NCBI GenBank assembly: GCA_002372375.1
Contig: DFGJ01000037.1
Span: forward strand, 1 to 64,000
Direction of reading: 5' to 3'
Length of the DNA stretch: 64,000 nt
Source: Ruminococcaceae bacterium UBA3753
GTDB taxonomy: Bacteria; Bacillota; Clostridia; Oscillospirales; Acutalibacteraceae
The position numbers and the translations under genes were made by a program. Under the pieces are notes generated by a model. It saw nothing but the letters and a program-made list of their open reading frames with translations, was not told the DNA's origin and searched no databases. Of the stretch, positions 19,791 to 29,054 are shown piece after piece. Numbering within the stretch: position 1 is the stretch's first letter; each line of letters starts with the position of its first letter.

Positions 19791-20260
19791 ACCTTTATCT
19801 GCATCTGTCAAGCAAAAATAATTTATTTTGATTAAAATAGACTCGAAATCCGTTATATCATTTGGAAGGAGCCCTTGGCTTTAAACAAGCGCTGCAAGAT
19901 GAGCACGGCGGGCCAGTTTTAAAATTCAACATAACTTAGGGGTTAACATCTGGATTTCTTACTCACAAAATTAACCATCAAGGCCCGCCTGCGAAGAGAA
20001 GCAGCGCGAGTAGGAATTATAAAGTCTTTCGCTTTACATTAAAAAATAGTCGGCATTTAAGCCATACTTAAATTAGTTTTATCGTAGAAATTTTAGGTTT
20101 ACATTAAAGCACAATAAAACACGCATCCAAAATTCAAATTACCAATCCATAAAATTACAGTAACTGCTACATCGACATAAAAAAACTTGTTCGCCGTAAA
20201 TATATAGAGATAAAAAACATAATAAACACTATCGTACAAAAATAAGGTGAAAGCCAACTC
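19791..20260. other. Gap of about 470 bp with a GC-rich inverted repeat
   Basis: GGCGGGCC at 19907-19914 and GGCCCGCC at 19983-19990 are exact complements, standing out in AT-rich surroundings. A plus-strand reading across 19869-19935 gives a protein-like stretch (LGFKQALQDEHGGP) that soon ends, perhaps a gene fragment. Nothing firmer is visible. Confidence 0.4.
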
Positions 20261-21151
20261 ATGGAAAAAAGACCATTTTCAGATTATACAGTAGATTATA
20301 GAGTAGAAAAAGATAATGAAAAAGAAAAAACGAGCAGTGGAAAGAGGCAAACAATAAAAGTAATAGCTACACCGCGCACTGTATTTAAATACTCTGACAC
20401 AAACCCGTCGGAGAACAAATTAAAAACAAAAGTAGGAAATAAAAAAAGTAAAAACAAAATAAAAAAAGCTGGAGTAATTCAAAAAAACAAAATCCTGATT
20501 TATAAAATTTTAATGTCTACTTTGTTTTTATTAATGGCATTCTTTGTAGTAATAGTATTGATAAATAAATTTTCTAGCTTAAAAGATGAAGTTACTCCCA
20601 CTGTTAACACAGTTGACAATAAATATGAAATAAATTATAGCGAGTTTTTAGCACCGATAGTTATGCACGATCCGGATCCTTTTACATCACCAGAAGAAGC
20701 TGATAAACAAATGAAAATATCTTCCAGTATCTGGAGGTGCGTAATGAAAAATGGCGTAAATAAATATCAAGACTACGATGAAAGAGGACTAACCTTAATA
20801 CCAGTAGCCGATATAGAAAATTCGTGTACAGAATTATTTGGGGAAAAGAACGGAATAAATTTTAATGAACAAATATTCGGGCCGTTTTATAGTTCAAATG
20901 AGGATGAAAAATTTTTTCACATATGCGCTATAAGTAATCAAGAAAGCTACTTGCCTTACATAGAAGACATCAAAAGGGGAAACAACACTGTAGTTCTCAA
21001 GGTAAGTTATGTCACAAGGGATGATCCATTTTTTAAAGAAAATGTGGAAAAGCCAAAAGAACCCGTAGCAAAAAAGCAAATGATTTACACATTAAAAGTT
21101 AATGAAAATTCTAAAAATTACTTTTTGTACTCCGTCGAAAAATGTGAATAA
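20261..21151 (+). CDS. Single-pass membrane protein of unknown function
   Basis: 296 residues. About 85 very basic and polar residues come first, then one transmembrane helix (about 87-108, ILMSTLFLLMAFFVVIVLI), then an outer domain of about 185 residues. This type II topology with a charged cytoplasmic tail follows from the positive-inside rule. The outer domain contains MHDPDPFTSPEEA and a conserved-looking pattern WRCVMKNG, and ends in a cysteine. AAGGTGA precedes the ATG. I know similar membrane proteins of unknown role in clostridia, but I cannot name the family. It stands alone. Confidence 0.85.
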   Translation: MEKRPFSDYTVDYRVEKDNEKEKTSSGKRQTIKVIATPRTVFKYSDTNPSENKLKTKVGNKKSKNKIKKAGVIQKNKILIYKILMSTLFLLMAFFVVIVLINKFSSLKDEVTPTVNTVDNKYEINYSEFLAPIVMHDPDPFTSPEEADKQMKISSSIWRCVMKNGVNKYQDYDERGLTLIPVADIENSCTELFGEKNGINFNEQIFGPFYSSNEDEKFFHICAISNQESYLPYIEDIKRGNNTVVLKVSYVTRDDPFFKENVEKPKEPVAKKQMIYTLKVNENSKNYFLYSVEKCE

Positions 21152-21572
21152 AAAACTCCCATGCCAAGAAAACTTTTTTCGTGCAAAAGTTCCTTAACGG
21201 TATATTTGTTGTAATTCTTTACTATTTATGGTGATTTCTAATTTATTTTCACGGGTAATAACTTAAAATTTTTAATTTTTTCAAAAATAAAGCAGAAGAT
21301 ATAAAAAACTCCTAAATAAATTAATGATAAAAAAACAAAGAGCTTGCAATTTAATAAAATATGTGACAATACTTTTGTGTGATCTTAATAGCAATTTTTA
21401 GGTTTAATATATAAAACTTCATACGTATATATAATTGAGTATAACTTGTTTTTTCTGCAGGCATAATTCATGTGGTTTTTGTTTATTTTTTGGAGGGAGT
21501 TTTTTTAAAATCCCCTCCAATTACCTTTGTAGTAGTTTTTTCATTTTTATTTTAAAGGCACCAAGGAAATAG
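21152..21572. other. Gap of about 420 bp without a supported gene
   Basis: AT-rich. GGAGGGAG-TTTTTTTAAAA-TCCCCTCC at about 21491-21520 is a hairpin-like palindrome lying between the membrane protein and the broken add gene. No ORF. Confidence 0.45.
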
Positions 21573-21598
21573 AAATACTCCCGAAAGCAAAGGTTTAA

Positions 21599-22595
21599 AT
21601 GTCTCAAACCTGAGTTGCCTAATCGATCTACACCTTCATCTAGATGGTGCTATTTCAATAGATTCCGCTAAAGATCTTGCAAAAATACAGAATATTAATA
21701 TTCCAGAAAGCGAAGAAGAACTAAAAAATTTAATGACCGTGTCACCAAACTGCCAAAATCTAAATGAATTTTTGGAAAAATTTGACTTCCTGTGTTCGTT
21801 ACTGCAAACCAAAGAGGGAATAAAGAGAGCAGTAGAAAACTTATTAAAAAAGCTGAAAGCACGGGGTCTAATTTATGCTGAGGTGAGGTTTGCACCTCAA
21901 AAATCCAAAGATAAAGGTCTGACGCAAGAGGAAGTTGTACTTTCAGCAATAGAAGGGTTAAAGAGTTCTAAACTAAATGCTAATTTAATATTGTGCTGAA
22001 TGCAAGGTAATGATAATAGGGCCGAAAATATAGGGACAGTGGAGTTAGCCAAAAAATACCTCAAAAAAGGGTTTGTGCTGTAGACATTGCAGGTGCTGAA
22101 GCGCTGTTTCCAACTGAAAATTTTGATTACATTTTCAATTTAGCAAAAGAGTACGCGGTTCCATTTACAATCCATGCAGGAGAAGCAGATGGTCCACAGA
22201 GCGTGGAAACTGCTTTAGACTTTGGTGCGAAAAGAATAGGACACGGAGTTAGGTCTTACGAAAAAGAAGAGCTAATAAAAAGACTTGCAAAAGAGGGAAT
22301 TCTTCTAGAGCTATGCCCTACCAGCAACTTAAACACCTGCATATTTAACAATATATCGCAATACCCAATAAGAAAATTTTTACAGTCTGGTGTGATGATT
22401 ACCATAAACACAGACAATCCCTAAATTGAACGAACTAATCTAAAAAAAGAGTGGCAATTATTAATAGACGCTTTTGACCTAAATAAAGAAGAAGTAAAGA
22501 ATATCTTACTAAATTCCGCGAAATGTTCATTTGCAAGCAAAGAGATTAAATCTGAACTTATTAAATCAATTGAGGATAATTTTAATAAGATTTGA
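21599..22595 (+). pseudogene. add: Broken adenosine deaminase gene
   Basis: The family signatures are clear but lie in different frames with stops. LIDLHLHLDGA (metal ligands HxH) comes first, then FAPQKSKDKGLTQEE, then FTIHAGEADG, RIGHGVR, LELCPTSN and ITINTDNP, as in adenosine deaminases, which convert adenosine to inosine. Lesions: the ATG at 21599 is out of frame with the first motif; TGA at 21997-21999 interrupts LILC/MQGNDN; one base is missing near 22075; TAA at 22422-22424 follows TDNP; then the frame runs intact to the end. At least four independent lesions make loss of function very likely. Purine salvage by this step is therefore lost unless another copy exists. Confidence 0.92.
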
Positions 22596-22944
22596 TCACT
22601 TGTGGCAAAATTTTAAATATAACCGACAAGTTTCACTGCGACCGTGTATATGGTTTTGTGTGGGCTTTAGCTTGTACTTTATAACAGTGCAGAAAGAAGC
22701 TATAAGCTTAATGGATATCAATTCAACGTTAACCATACGGTCAGTGAAATAAGCTTTAATACTATTAAGATATAGATAAAAATAAGAAAAGTATAGAAAA
22801 GATGGACACTATCATGACGTGTTTTCGAAAAGTATTGACGATAATAAAGATTAGCTGTAAATTTAAAAGGAGCGACATGGCTCGGTGTGAGTTATTGTAT
22901 TTGACATAAGGCACTTTTAGAAAGTGTTTTTTGAGGTCCGCGGT
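22596..22944. other. Gap of about 350 bp without a supported gene
   Basis: A 73-codon plus-strand ORF at 22531-22752 starts inside the add remnant and is not supported. The last 80 bases must carry the start signals of the next gene. Confidence 0.5.
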
Positions 22945-23808
22945 GTGAAAAAAGCGTTTTTACGTGTTTCGTCAGTGTTCTTGTCGGTATTTTTGTTTTT
23001 TCCTCTTAAGGTCGCTGTTGCCCTCCCGATGGGTATGCACTATTATGTGGGCACAAAAGTGTTAGATAGATTGTGCGCACGAAGTGCAGGAGGTATTTCT
23101 GTTGACTGCGCAAATGCATTTCTTAGCGCATGCTGCTTGGCAGATATAGGAAGGATTAAGTTGGATGCCGAGACGAAGGTTGAATCAGATAAGCCAAAGT
23201 TTATTGAAACGGTTTCCAAACTTGCAAAAACAGACGAAGAAAAATGGTTTGCTTTAGGTCTTAAGGCGCATTTTTTGGTTGATGAAGCAACATCGACCTT
23301 TTTAGAGGGTATTTTTGGTAAGCCTGAAAAGCCTTTTGTGTATTTTAGCTGGTATGGCGTACTGGATAACTACTTTATTACAAAGACGTCCAGTTACTTT
23401 GGTGGCAGTGATTTTAACAAGTACAGTATCAACGAAATTTTTGCTGCGTTACCTGATAGATTCAAAAGCCTGAAATACAAATTGCTAAAAATATTCCTTA
23501 AACCAGTTTTATATTTTATTAATCCTGCAAGTTTGCTTAAATATTTTCGAAACGACTTTAAAAACGAGGTTATCCTTTCTTGCAAGTGTAGCGATCTTTT
23601 GAAGGCTGCTTATTCTTTGACGGCTGGTTGTAATATAAGTGTAGAAGAGATTCAGAAACAAATTGGAAATTTGTTGGTGGCTAGTGTACTGTTGTGTATA
23701 AAAGAGAGAAATGCTAAATTGGATGAAGTGTTTAAAAAGCGGGTTGATGCGAGAACCAACGAATTGGTAAATTACGTTGTAGATAAGATGTCCTTTGATA
23801 TTAGGTGA
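22945..23808 (+). CDS. Secreted protein resembling zinc-dependent phospholipase C
   Basis: 287 residues from GTG 22945, which has GAGGT seven bases upstream; an in-frame GTG at 22924 adds only seven residues. The signal peptide is VKKAFLRVSSVFLSVFLFF..VAVA, likely cut before LPMGMHYYVG. The conserved elements MHYYVGTK, ADIGRIKLDAET, and EEKWFALGLKAHFLVDEA follow in the order seen in the paralogue at 8300-9067 and fit the layout of zinc-dependent phospholipase C-like enzymes, which hydrolyse phospholipid head groups. Several expected histidines are fewer than in classical members, so catalysis is unproven. An exported lipase would act on membranes outside the cell. Confidence 0.75.
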   Translation: MKKAFLRVSSVFLSVFLFFPLKVAVALPMGMHYYVGTKVLDRLCARSAGGISVDCANAFLSACCLADIGRIKLDAETKVESDKPKFIETVSKLAKTDEEKWFALGLKAHFLVDEATSTFLEGIFGKPEKPFVYFSWYGVLDNYFITKTSSYFGGSDFNKYSINEIFAALPDRFKSLKYKLLKIFLKPVLYFINPASLLKYFRNDFKNEVILSCKCSDLLKAAYSLTAGCNISVEEIQKQIGNLLVASVLLCIKERNAKLDEVFKKRVDARTNELVNYVVDKMSFDIR

Positions 23809-24245
23809 AGGTATATATGTCTCGTTTTTTATTGGGTGCATTGTTTATTTATTAATTTGGATCTGTGCAGTTGGGTGCGCTCTACTTTTTTTGAGAAACA
23901 TTACGAGTGTGGTATTGTGTTGGATCTGTTGGGTATATGTAGTCTATTGTATATTAATGGTAGTAGTTCAGCGGACGCATTTTGTTACGCTAGCTGTTTT
24001 CTCTCGATGTGGCTGTTGTATTGATTTTTTGATTTGTTGGAGTAAATTTATGTATTATGTATTGTTTTGATTGGTGAAACATACACGTCAATGCTGGGAA
24101 TTCACTAATGCAAGTTGTTTTTTCCACTGCTCGTAAAAGTATTTGGAGTAGAATACGCGTTGTCCTTCATGTGGAAGTTGCTGTTCCGTTCTTTTTTCTC
24201 GTTTCTAATACCTTTAAAAATTATACAAAGTATTGGCGGTGAGTC

Positions 24246-24274
24246 TTGTTTTATATTGACTGGAGGTATTATAA
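24246..24274 (+). promoter_or_regulatory. Probable rnpB promoter
   Basis: TTGTTT at 24246-24251 and TTATAA at 24269-24274 with a 17-base spacer lie directly before the RNase P RNA. The 440 bases before it (from 23809) hold no supported gene. Confidence 0.45.
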
Positions 24275-24288
24275 GTGTTAAGATGGGT

Positions 24289-24652
24289 TGGAGTAGACTG
24301 AGCGGTCGCGGGCAGATGTCTGAAAAGGGCTGCGCGAGGAAAGTCCGGGCTTCGTAGAGCGGGGTAGCGGCTAACGGCCGCCGGGGGTGATCCTAGGGAA
24401 AGTGCAACAGAAAATATACCGCTCGAGTTTTTTCGAGTAAGGGCGAAATGGCGAGGCAAGAGCTCACCAGTTACTTGGGAAACCTTGTAAGCTTTGTAAA
24501 CCCTACCTGAAGCAACACCGTACTATATGAGTGCACGACTTTTTGCTTGCTCGGCATGTGTGTACTCTAAAGGTGGCACTGAGCTTTGTGGCAACACGGG
24601 GCCAAGATAGATGATCGTTTTTAACAGAACCCGGCTTATAGGTTTACTCCGT
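24289..24652 (+). ncRNA. rnpB: RNase P RNA
   Basis: The RNA subunit of RNase P, which trims the 5' ends of tRNA precursors. The conserved blocks are all present: GAGGAAAGTCCGGGCT near the 5' end, GGGAAAGTGCAACAGAAA, AGAGCTCACCAG, and near the 3' end AGATAGATGATCG and ACAGAACCCGGCTTATAGG. The ends pair as helix P1: GAGTAGACT at 24291-24299 with GGTTTACTC at 24641-24649, allowing G-U pairs. Length about 364 nt fits bacterial types. Exact ends are estimated from P1. Confidence 0.96.
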
Positions 24653-25144
24653 TTTGTTGGTTGTGTCTGATTTATGTACTTTACAGAGCATTTTGTTCCT
24701 TTAAGTTGAGATGTTATGTTTGCTTTTTGCGTTTACTATAAGTTACTTTTGAATTAATTAAGGCTCAGTGTGAGTATTTTATCTATCTAGAATTACATTT
24801 TTTGAAAGTTCTTCTAATCTTTGTGTAATGGCCAGTTACTTGTGTTTTGGCTTTTTGTGGTCTTGAGTTGTCGCGTTATTTTTTATGATGTTTCAATGTA
24901 ATTATAAGTGTAGTATAGCTCAAGTTTATGCGTTTGGTGAATATGGTGGAAAAACTTACGCGTAACGTATTTTAAACACGTCAGCAGGTTTGGGAAGTGG
25001 TAGTATATCAGCCGGTTGGTTGGATTTATAATACTCTAGCTAATTAAAATTAAGTAGTGTTTTTGTATTAGTAGTAGCTATTAATCAAGATTGTCGTTTT
25101 TTAGGTTTAACTAAGTGTATAGCAGTTAGTTTAGGTGAAGGTCT
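24653..25144. other. Gap of about 490 bp without a supported gene
   Basis: AT-rich, no ORF with a binding site; the start signals of the ABC-F gene (AGGTGAAGG) lie at its right end. Confidence 0.5.
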
Positions 25145-26686
25145 ATGGGACTTTTAGAGGTAAAAGATTTATCGCACTCTTTTGGAGATAAACTTTTATA
25201 TAAAAATGCCAATTTTGAACTTTTTAAAAGTGAACATTTGGGTATTGTTGGACAAAATGGAGCGGGGAAAACTACTCTTTTGAGGTCAATTGTAGGTGAG
25301 TTAACTCCAGATTCGGGTGATATCCGTTGGCAGAAAAATATAAAGGTCGGTTACCTGGATCAGTACGCGGAGATCGATTTTGATATTACCATTTTTGATT
25401 ATCTAAAAACTGCATTTGATGATTTGTACCATGTTGAGAAAGAGCTAAACAAACTTTATGATGATCTTAAATTTGATTCGTCAGAAGAGACTTTAAATAA
25501 AGTTTCTGATTATCAGAGTTTTTTGACCAACCGTGGCTTTTACGAGATAGATAGTACGGTTTTAAAGGTTTCGAGCGGACTTGGTATTACACCTCTTGGT
25601 ATGGGCAAATCTTTAAAAAAATTAAGCGGAGGGCAGAGAGAAAAAGTAATTTTAGCTAAGCTGTTATTAGAGTCGCCAGAAGTTTTGCTTTTAGATGAAC
25701 CTACTAATTTTTTAGATAAAGAACATGTAAACTGGCTAGCGGAATACTTGAAATCGTTTACCGGAGCTTTTATGCTAATATCGCACGATTACGACTTTTT
25801 AGGAAAAGTAGCCACTTGTATTTTAGACATAGAATTTCAAACCGTTACAAAATATAATGCTGATTTTAACAAATTTTTGAAGTTAAAAGGTATAAAAAAA
25901 GAAAACTATATACGTGAATTTAAAGCCCAAAAGAAAAATATCAAAAAATTAGAAGAATTCATCTCAAAAAATAGAGCACGTGCCTCTACCGCTAAACTTG
26001 CGCAGTCCAGAGTGAAAAAACTAGAAAAAATGGAAGTTTTGCAACCACCAAAAAATAACCCTAAACCTGAGTTTAAACTGAAATCTTTACCGTTAGCTAA
26101 CCAAAAAGCCTTAAAAGTCAATTCTTTGCTGGTAGGATACGGATTTCCGCTATTGCCTAAAATTTCATTTAGTGTTAAGCCTGGCGAAAAGATTGTAATT
26201 ACAGGATTTAATGGCATTGGTAAATCCACCTTAATAAAGACCCTGTTAGGAGAAATAAAACCCATTAGTGGTAACTTTAAGTTCGCTGATTATGTTAAGA
26301 TTGCCTATTTTGAACAAGGACTTCAGTGGAGTGATACTAGTATGACTCCTTTAGAAATAGTTGAAAAAGTGTTTCCTTCGCTCTCTACCCGTGAGGTGCG
26401 GAAGGAACTTTCACATTTTGGGATAATGGCAAAACATATATCGCAAGAAATATCATCTTTAAGTGGGGGTGAGCAGTCGAAAGTTAAGCTTTGCCTTTTG
26501 GTTAATACTCCTTCCAATTTTCTTGTTCTGGATGAGCCAACTAATCACTTAGATAACGAAACAAAAGAAGTTCTAAAGGAACAACTAATGAATTATTCTG
26601 GGAATATAATTTTAGTTTCGCACGAAGAGAGTTTTTATAGTAATGTGATAGAAAGGGAGATAAACCTAAAGAAAATCCTTAATTAA
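25145..26686 (+). CDS. ABC-F family ATPase (ribosome-associated type)
   Basis: 513 residues with two ATP-binding cassettes and no membrane segments. First cassette: Walker A GQNGAGKTT near residue 38, signature LSGGQREKV, Walker B VLLLDEPTNFLD. Second: GFNGIGKST, LSGGEQSKV, FLVLDEPTNHLD. The charged linker between them (KAQKKNIKKLEEFISKNR) is the region that reaches into the ribosome in this family. ABC-F proteins help translation, rescue stalled ribosomes or protect against ribosome-binding antibiotics. Its length and lack of a long C-terminal extension fit housekeeping YbiT/YkpA-like members better than antibiotic-protection types, but this cannot be settled by reading. Confidence 0.93.
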   Translation: MGLLEVKDLSHSFGDKLLYKNANFELFKSEHLGIVGQNGAGKTTLLRSIVGELTPDSGDIRWQKNIKVGYLDQYAEIDFDITIFDYLKTAFDDLYHVEKELNKLYDDLKFDSSEETLNKVSDYQSFLTNRGFYEIDSTVLKVSSGLGITPLGMGKSLKKLSGGQREKVILAKLLLESPEVLLLDEPTNFLDKEHVNWLAEYLKSFTGAFMLISHDYDFLGKVATCILDIEFQTVTKYNADFNKFLKLKGIKKENYIREFKAQKKNIKKLEEFISKNRARASTAKLAQSRVKKLEKMEVLQPPKNNPKPEFKLKSLPLANQKALKVNSLLVGYGFPLLPKISFSVKPGEKIVITGFNGIGKSTLIKTLLGEIKPISGNFKFADYVKIAYFEQGLQWSDTSMTPLEIVEKVFPSLSTREVRKELSHFGIMAKHISQEISSLSGGEQSKVKLCLLVNTPSNFLVLDEPTNHLDNETKEVLKEQLMNYSGNIILVSHEESFYSNVIEREINLKKILN

Positions 26687-27372
26687 TTTAGCTGTTGTTA
26701 AATTTATGTAGTTTGTCTTATTTTATATGCCTTTTTAACTGCCAAATATTTTTAACCCTTCCTCCACTGTAAAACTTTATCGCAAATCTTCATGACACCT
26801 GAACAATCATCTAGAGAAAACAAAAACTCAACTGTTTTATCTTTTGTTTTTTATTTCATAGTAATGACATTAAACTTTTTCTAAAGTAACAGATTTTGTA
26901 TCATATCTAAAATAAGAAAGCTACACAAACAAGTAACATGGAAGTATTCTCAACGTCCATCTTTTGACTCTTTATTTTATCTTTGTCTCTGCTCAGCACA
27001 GTGCTAAAAGGGATGTACTTAAGTAATAAGTCGTAACTTCAAAAAAGATTAATATTATTTCGAAATATTATCTCTTAAACTTTTATGTTTACGTTCATCG
27101 TTATATTTTCAACGTCTAGCCGTGTATAGCATTTGCTGTTTCGCCTTTTTCCATAAAAAAGAAAATTTTGCGCTACTATATTAGTCACTTTAACAGTACC
27201 ATAAAGCTTTTGTAGGTTCAAATGCTTGTGTGGATATAAGCAAGCAAGATCGCACGATCGACAAATTTTAGCATATATCCCCAAAAAAATATCCAGAAAA
27301 AGTACTATTACTTATAATAGTCTATACATTTACATACTTTGTTTTCATTTAATCCATTTATCTGAAAAAATG
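26687..27372. other. Gap of about 690 bp without a supported gene
   Basis: AT-rich DNA between the ABC-F gene and the ssrA promoter. A 69-codon minus-strand ORF at 27075-27284 has no binding site or recognisable feature. Confidence 0.5.
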
Positions 27373-27402
27373 TTGCATATTTTGAAATAATTATGGTACA
27401 AT
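27373..27402 (+). promoter_or_regulatory. ssrA promoter
   Basis: TTGCAT at 27373-27378 and TACAAT at 27397-27402 with an 18-base spacer, about 45 bases before the mature 5' end of tmRNA. Confidence 0.6.
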
Positions 27403-27446
27403 ATCAGTGTGTGGGTTCGTCGTGGTGGCGTTTATCCTAGTTTTTT

Positions 27447-27851
27447 GGGGATGTAATGGTTTCGACGGGGATAGTGAGTCTTAGTAAGCGAGTAGAGCTG
27501 AGTAACTCTTAAAACTGTTCGCGTTATAAATTAAATAACGAAAGTAAAAATAATATCGTTGGCCTTGTTGATTTCAAGAAGCGCAAAAAGCGTGAAGAAG
27601 AGGTCCGCGTAGCAGCTTAGTTGAGCTTGCCGTCTTTAGTTTGAATACCGCGACTTATTAAAGGCGTAACTTAGCGGTGAACGAGTTTTTGGTTTTCTCT
27701 CTGACCTTTAACTTGTATTTTGAGGGTATTTTTGCACTTAAAGTTAGTTAGCTTACTTTGTGTAGAAGGAGCTTCTAAAAGTTAACTACACTCGTAGAAG
27801 GCTTTGGCGATCTATTTTCGGACAGGGGTTCGATTCCCCTCATCTCCACCA
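27447..27851 (+). ncRNA. ssrA: Transfer-messenger RNA (tmRNA)
   Basis: tmRNA rescues stalled ribosomes and tags the unfinished protein for degradation. The 5' end GGGGATGTAATGGTTTCGACGGGG and the 3' end GGACAGGGGTTCGATTCCCCTCATCTCCACCA form the tRNA-like part, with GGGGAT pairing with ATCTCC. The template for the tag ends at TAG 27618-27620 after GTA GCA GCT (Val-Ala-Ala). Reading back in this frame the tag begins around GAA 27540 (ESKNN) and contains KKRKKREEE, about 26 codons, longer and more charged than common bacterial tags of about ten residues ending in LAA. The exact resume codon is not certain. Length 405 nt is somewhat above the usual 350-400. Confidence 0.96.
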
Positions 27852-27910
27852 GAATACGAAGAGTTGAACTCGGTTTCATCAGAAACATGTTCGCGCTTGC
27901 AATAGGAAAA

Positions 27911-27941
27911 GAGGTCAACCGATAAGGTTGGCCTCTTTTCT
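27911..27941 (+). terminator. Rho-independent terminator after ssrA
   Basis: GAGGTCAACC, loop GATAA, GGTTGGCCTC, then TTTTCTT: a ten-pair stem with one G-U pair. It lies 60 bases beyond the tmRNA 3' end, and may belong either to ssrA or to the left end of the inserted element. Confidence 0.8.
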
Positions 27942-28110
27942 TATGCGCCTTGGGGGGTCTCTCGTTTATCAGGCGGTTTTTTATACCATCAGCGAAAATA
28001 AATACAGGGAAGGTACGTTCTGATGAAAATTTTTGAACGTCTCTGGCTGTATGTGTCCTGCTGTTTTCATATGTGCATCCAGTTTGATTGCTGAACAGAC
28101 TGTTAACCCA

Positions 28111-28374
28111 ATGACCTAAGTTTTTTTTCATTAGGTCACCTTTAGGTCGGAATTTATCAAGTCTGATAGCGGATAAATCTGTTTCTGACCTAATGACCTA
28201 AAGTTTTCTTATAGAATCGAAAAAAATCAGGTATGTGTATATGAGCAAAAAGAAAAATGTTCGGATTTATTAGGTCTTTAGGTCAGAAAACGAAAGAAGC
28301 CTTACGGAACAAGGGCTTTCAGGTGACCTAATTCTGACCTAACGACGTTTCGTTTAGGTCATGGTTAGGTCAGC
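28111..28374. repeat. Array of TGACCTA/TAGGTCA motifs (iteron-like)
   Basis: Around ten copies of the 7-mer TGACCTA or its complement, some degenerate in the last base, occur within 264 bases. They lie near 28112, 28132, 28142, 28186, 28194, 28270, 28277, 28324, 28334, 28354 and 28366, in both orientations and often in close pairs. Such clustered repeats upstream of a replication/primase gene resemble the binding sites of a replication initiator or of the recombinase/excisionase at an element end. Confidence 0.7.
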
Positions 28375-28474
28375 CTCCTCTTCCCGCTGTATTCCAAAAA
28401 AATTTTTTCAACTTTTTTCTCCTCATAAATAAGCAGTAATGACCTCGATGCCGTTTACGTGCTGTTTTGATGGG

Positions 28475-28503
28475 TTGCGAAACGTGATTGTTCGTGCTAT
28501 AAT
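28475..28503 (+). promoter_or_regulatory. Strong promoter in the element
   Basis: TTGCGA at 28475-28480 and a perfect TATAAT at 28498-28503 with a 17-base spacer. No ORF starts within the next 200 bases, so it drives a leader or small RNA. Confidence 0.65.
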
Positions 28504-28509
28504 AGCATT

Positions 28510-28715
28510 AGATTCACGAGATGAAACCCAACGGATACATAACGACAAGGGCGTTCGGCGCAGCCGTTTTAAGAGGCATCAGGGTTGACAACCTGTTGTC
28601 GATGGGTACAGTGTCTAAAGGGATGGAGGGAGAAATCCTCGCCGATTGCACAGGAATGTGACAAGCGGTGAATTTGAGTAGAGCGTATTGCTCGCTCGGA
28701 CCACCGCTTTTTTGT
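28510..28715 (+). ncRNA. Candidate small structured RNA or long leader of the element
   Basis: The stretch between the promoter at 28475-28503 and a terminator holds no ORF but many short complementary segments, for example GTTGACAACCTGTTGTCGA and GGAGAAATCCTC. It ends in AAGCGGTG (28663-28670) pairing with CACCGCTT (28702-28709), followed by six T. The GAGCG/CGCTC inner pair strengthens the hairpin. It may be a regulatory RNA controlling replication or excision, or an attenuated leader for the excisionase gene downstream. I do not recognise a known family. Confidence 0.5.
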
Positions 28716-28808
28716 GTTTATGAGCAGAAGAATAAAGACATGGGTCACAAATTGACTGATCGTAAGCCGACCTTCACATGTAGTATACACATTGTGGGCG
28801 GACGTCAC

Positions 28809-29051
28809 ATGGCCATGGACGAGTACGCTGCCTACATTCGGGCACTTAGCATGAAGTCGTTCTTAACGGCTCACGAGGCATCCACCTACTTCAACATCGG
28901 TATAGACAAGCTGTACCGTTTGATGAGAGACCCCAGCGCCGACTTTGTGATGAATACGGATAACAGAAAGCCTTATGCCCGTATTCATCGTGTTACGTTC
29001 GAGAAGTGGCTTCTCACCCATGGAGAGGATGGCGTCCGAGGAGAGGTGTAA
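28809..29051 (+). CDS. Excisionase-like winged-helix protein
   Basis: 80 residues from ATG 28809 (ATG 28740 would add 23). The core FLTAHEASTYFNIGIDKLYRLM, then a gap, then ARIHRVTFEKWL follows the pattern of Tn916 Xis and its relatives (EASxYFxIGxxKLxRL ... FEK). These small DNA-binding proteins bend the element ends and favour excision by the recombinase. The gene is intact, in contrast to the rest of the element. It is followed at once by the primase remnant. Confidence 0.75.
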   Translation: MAMDEYAAYIRALSMKSFLTAHEASTYFNIGIDKLYRLMRDPSADFVMNTDNRKPYARIHRVTFEKWLLTHGEDGVRGEV

Positions 29052-29054
29052 GGA

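Noticed and set aside
27775..28131. Minus-strand ORF of 118 codons over the ssrA 3' end
   Set aside because: It is the reverse reading of tmRNA; the tell-tale RGIEPLSENRSP comes from the T-loop region.
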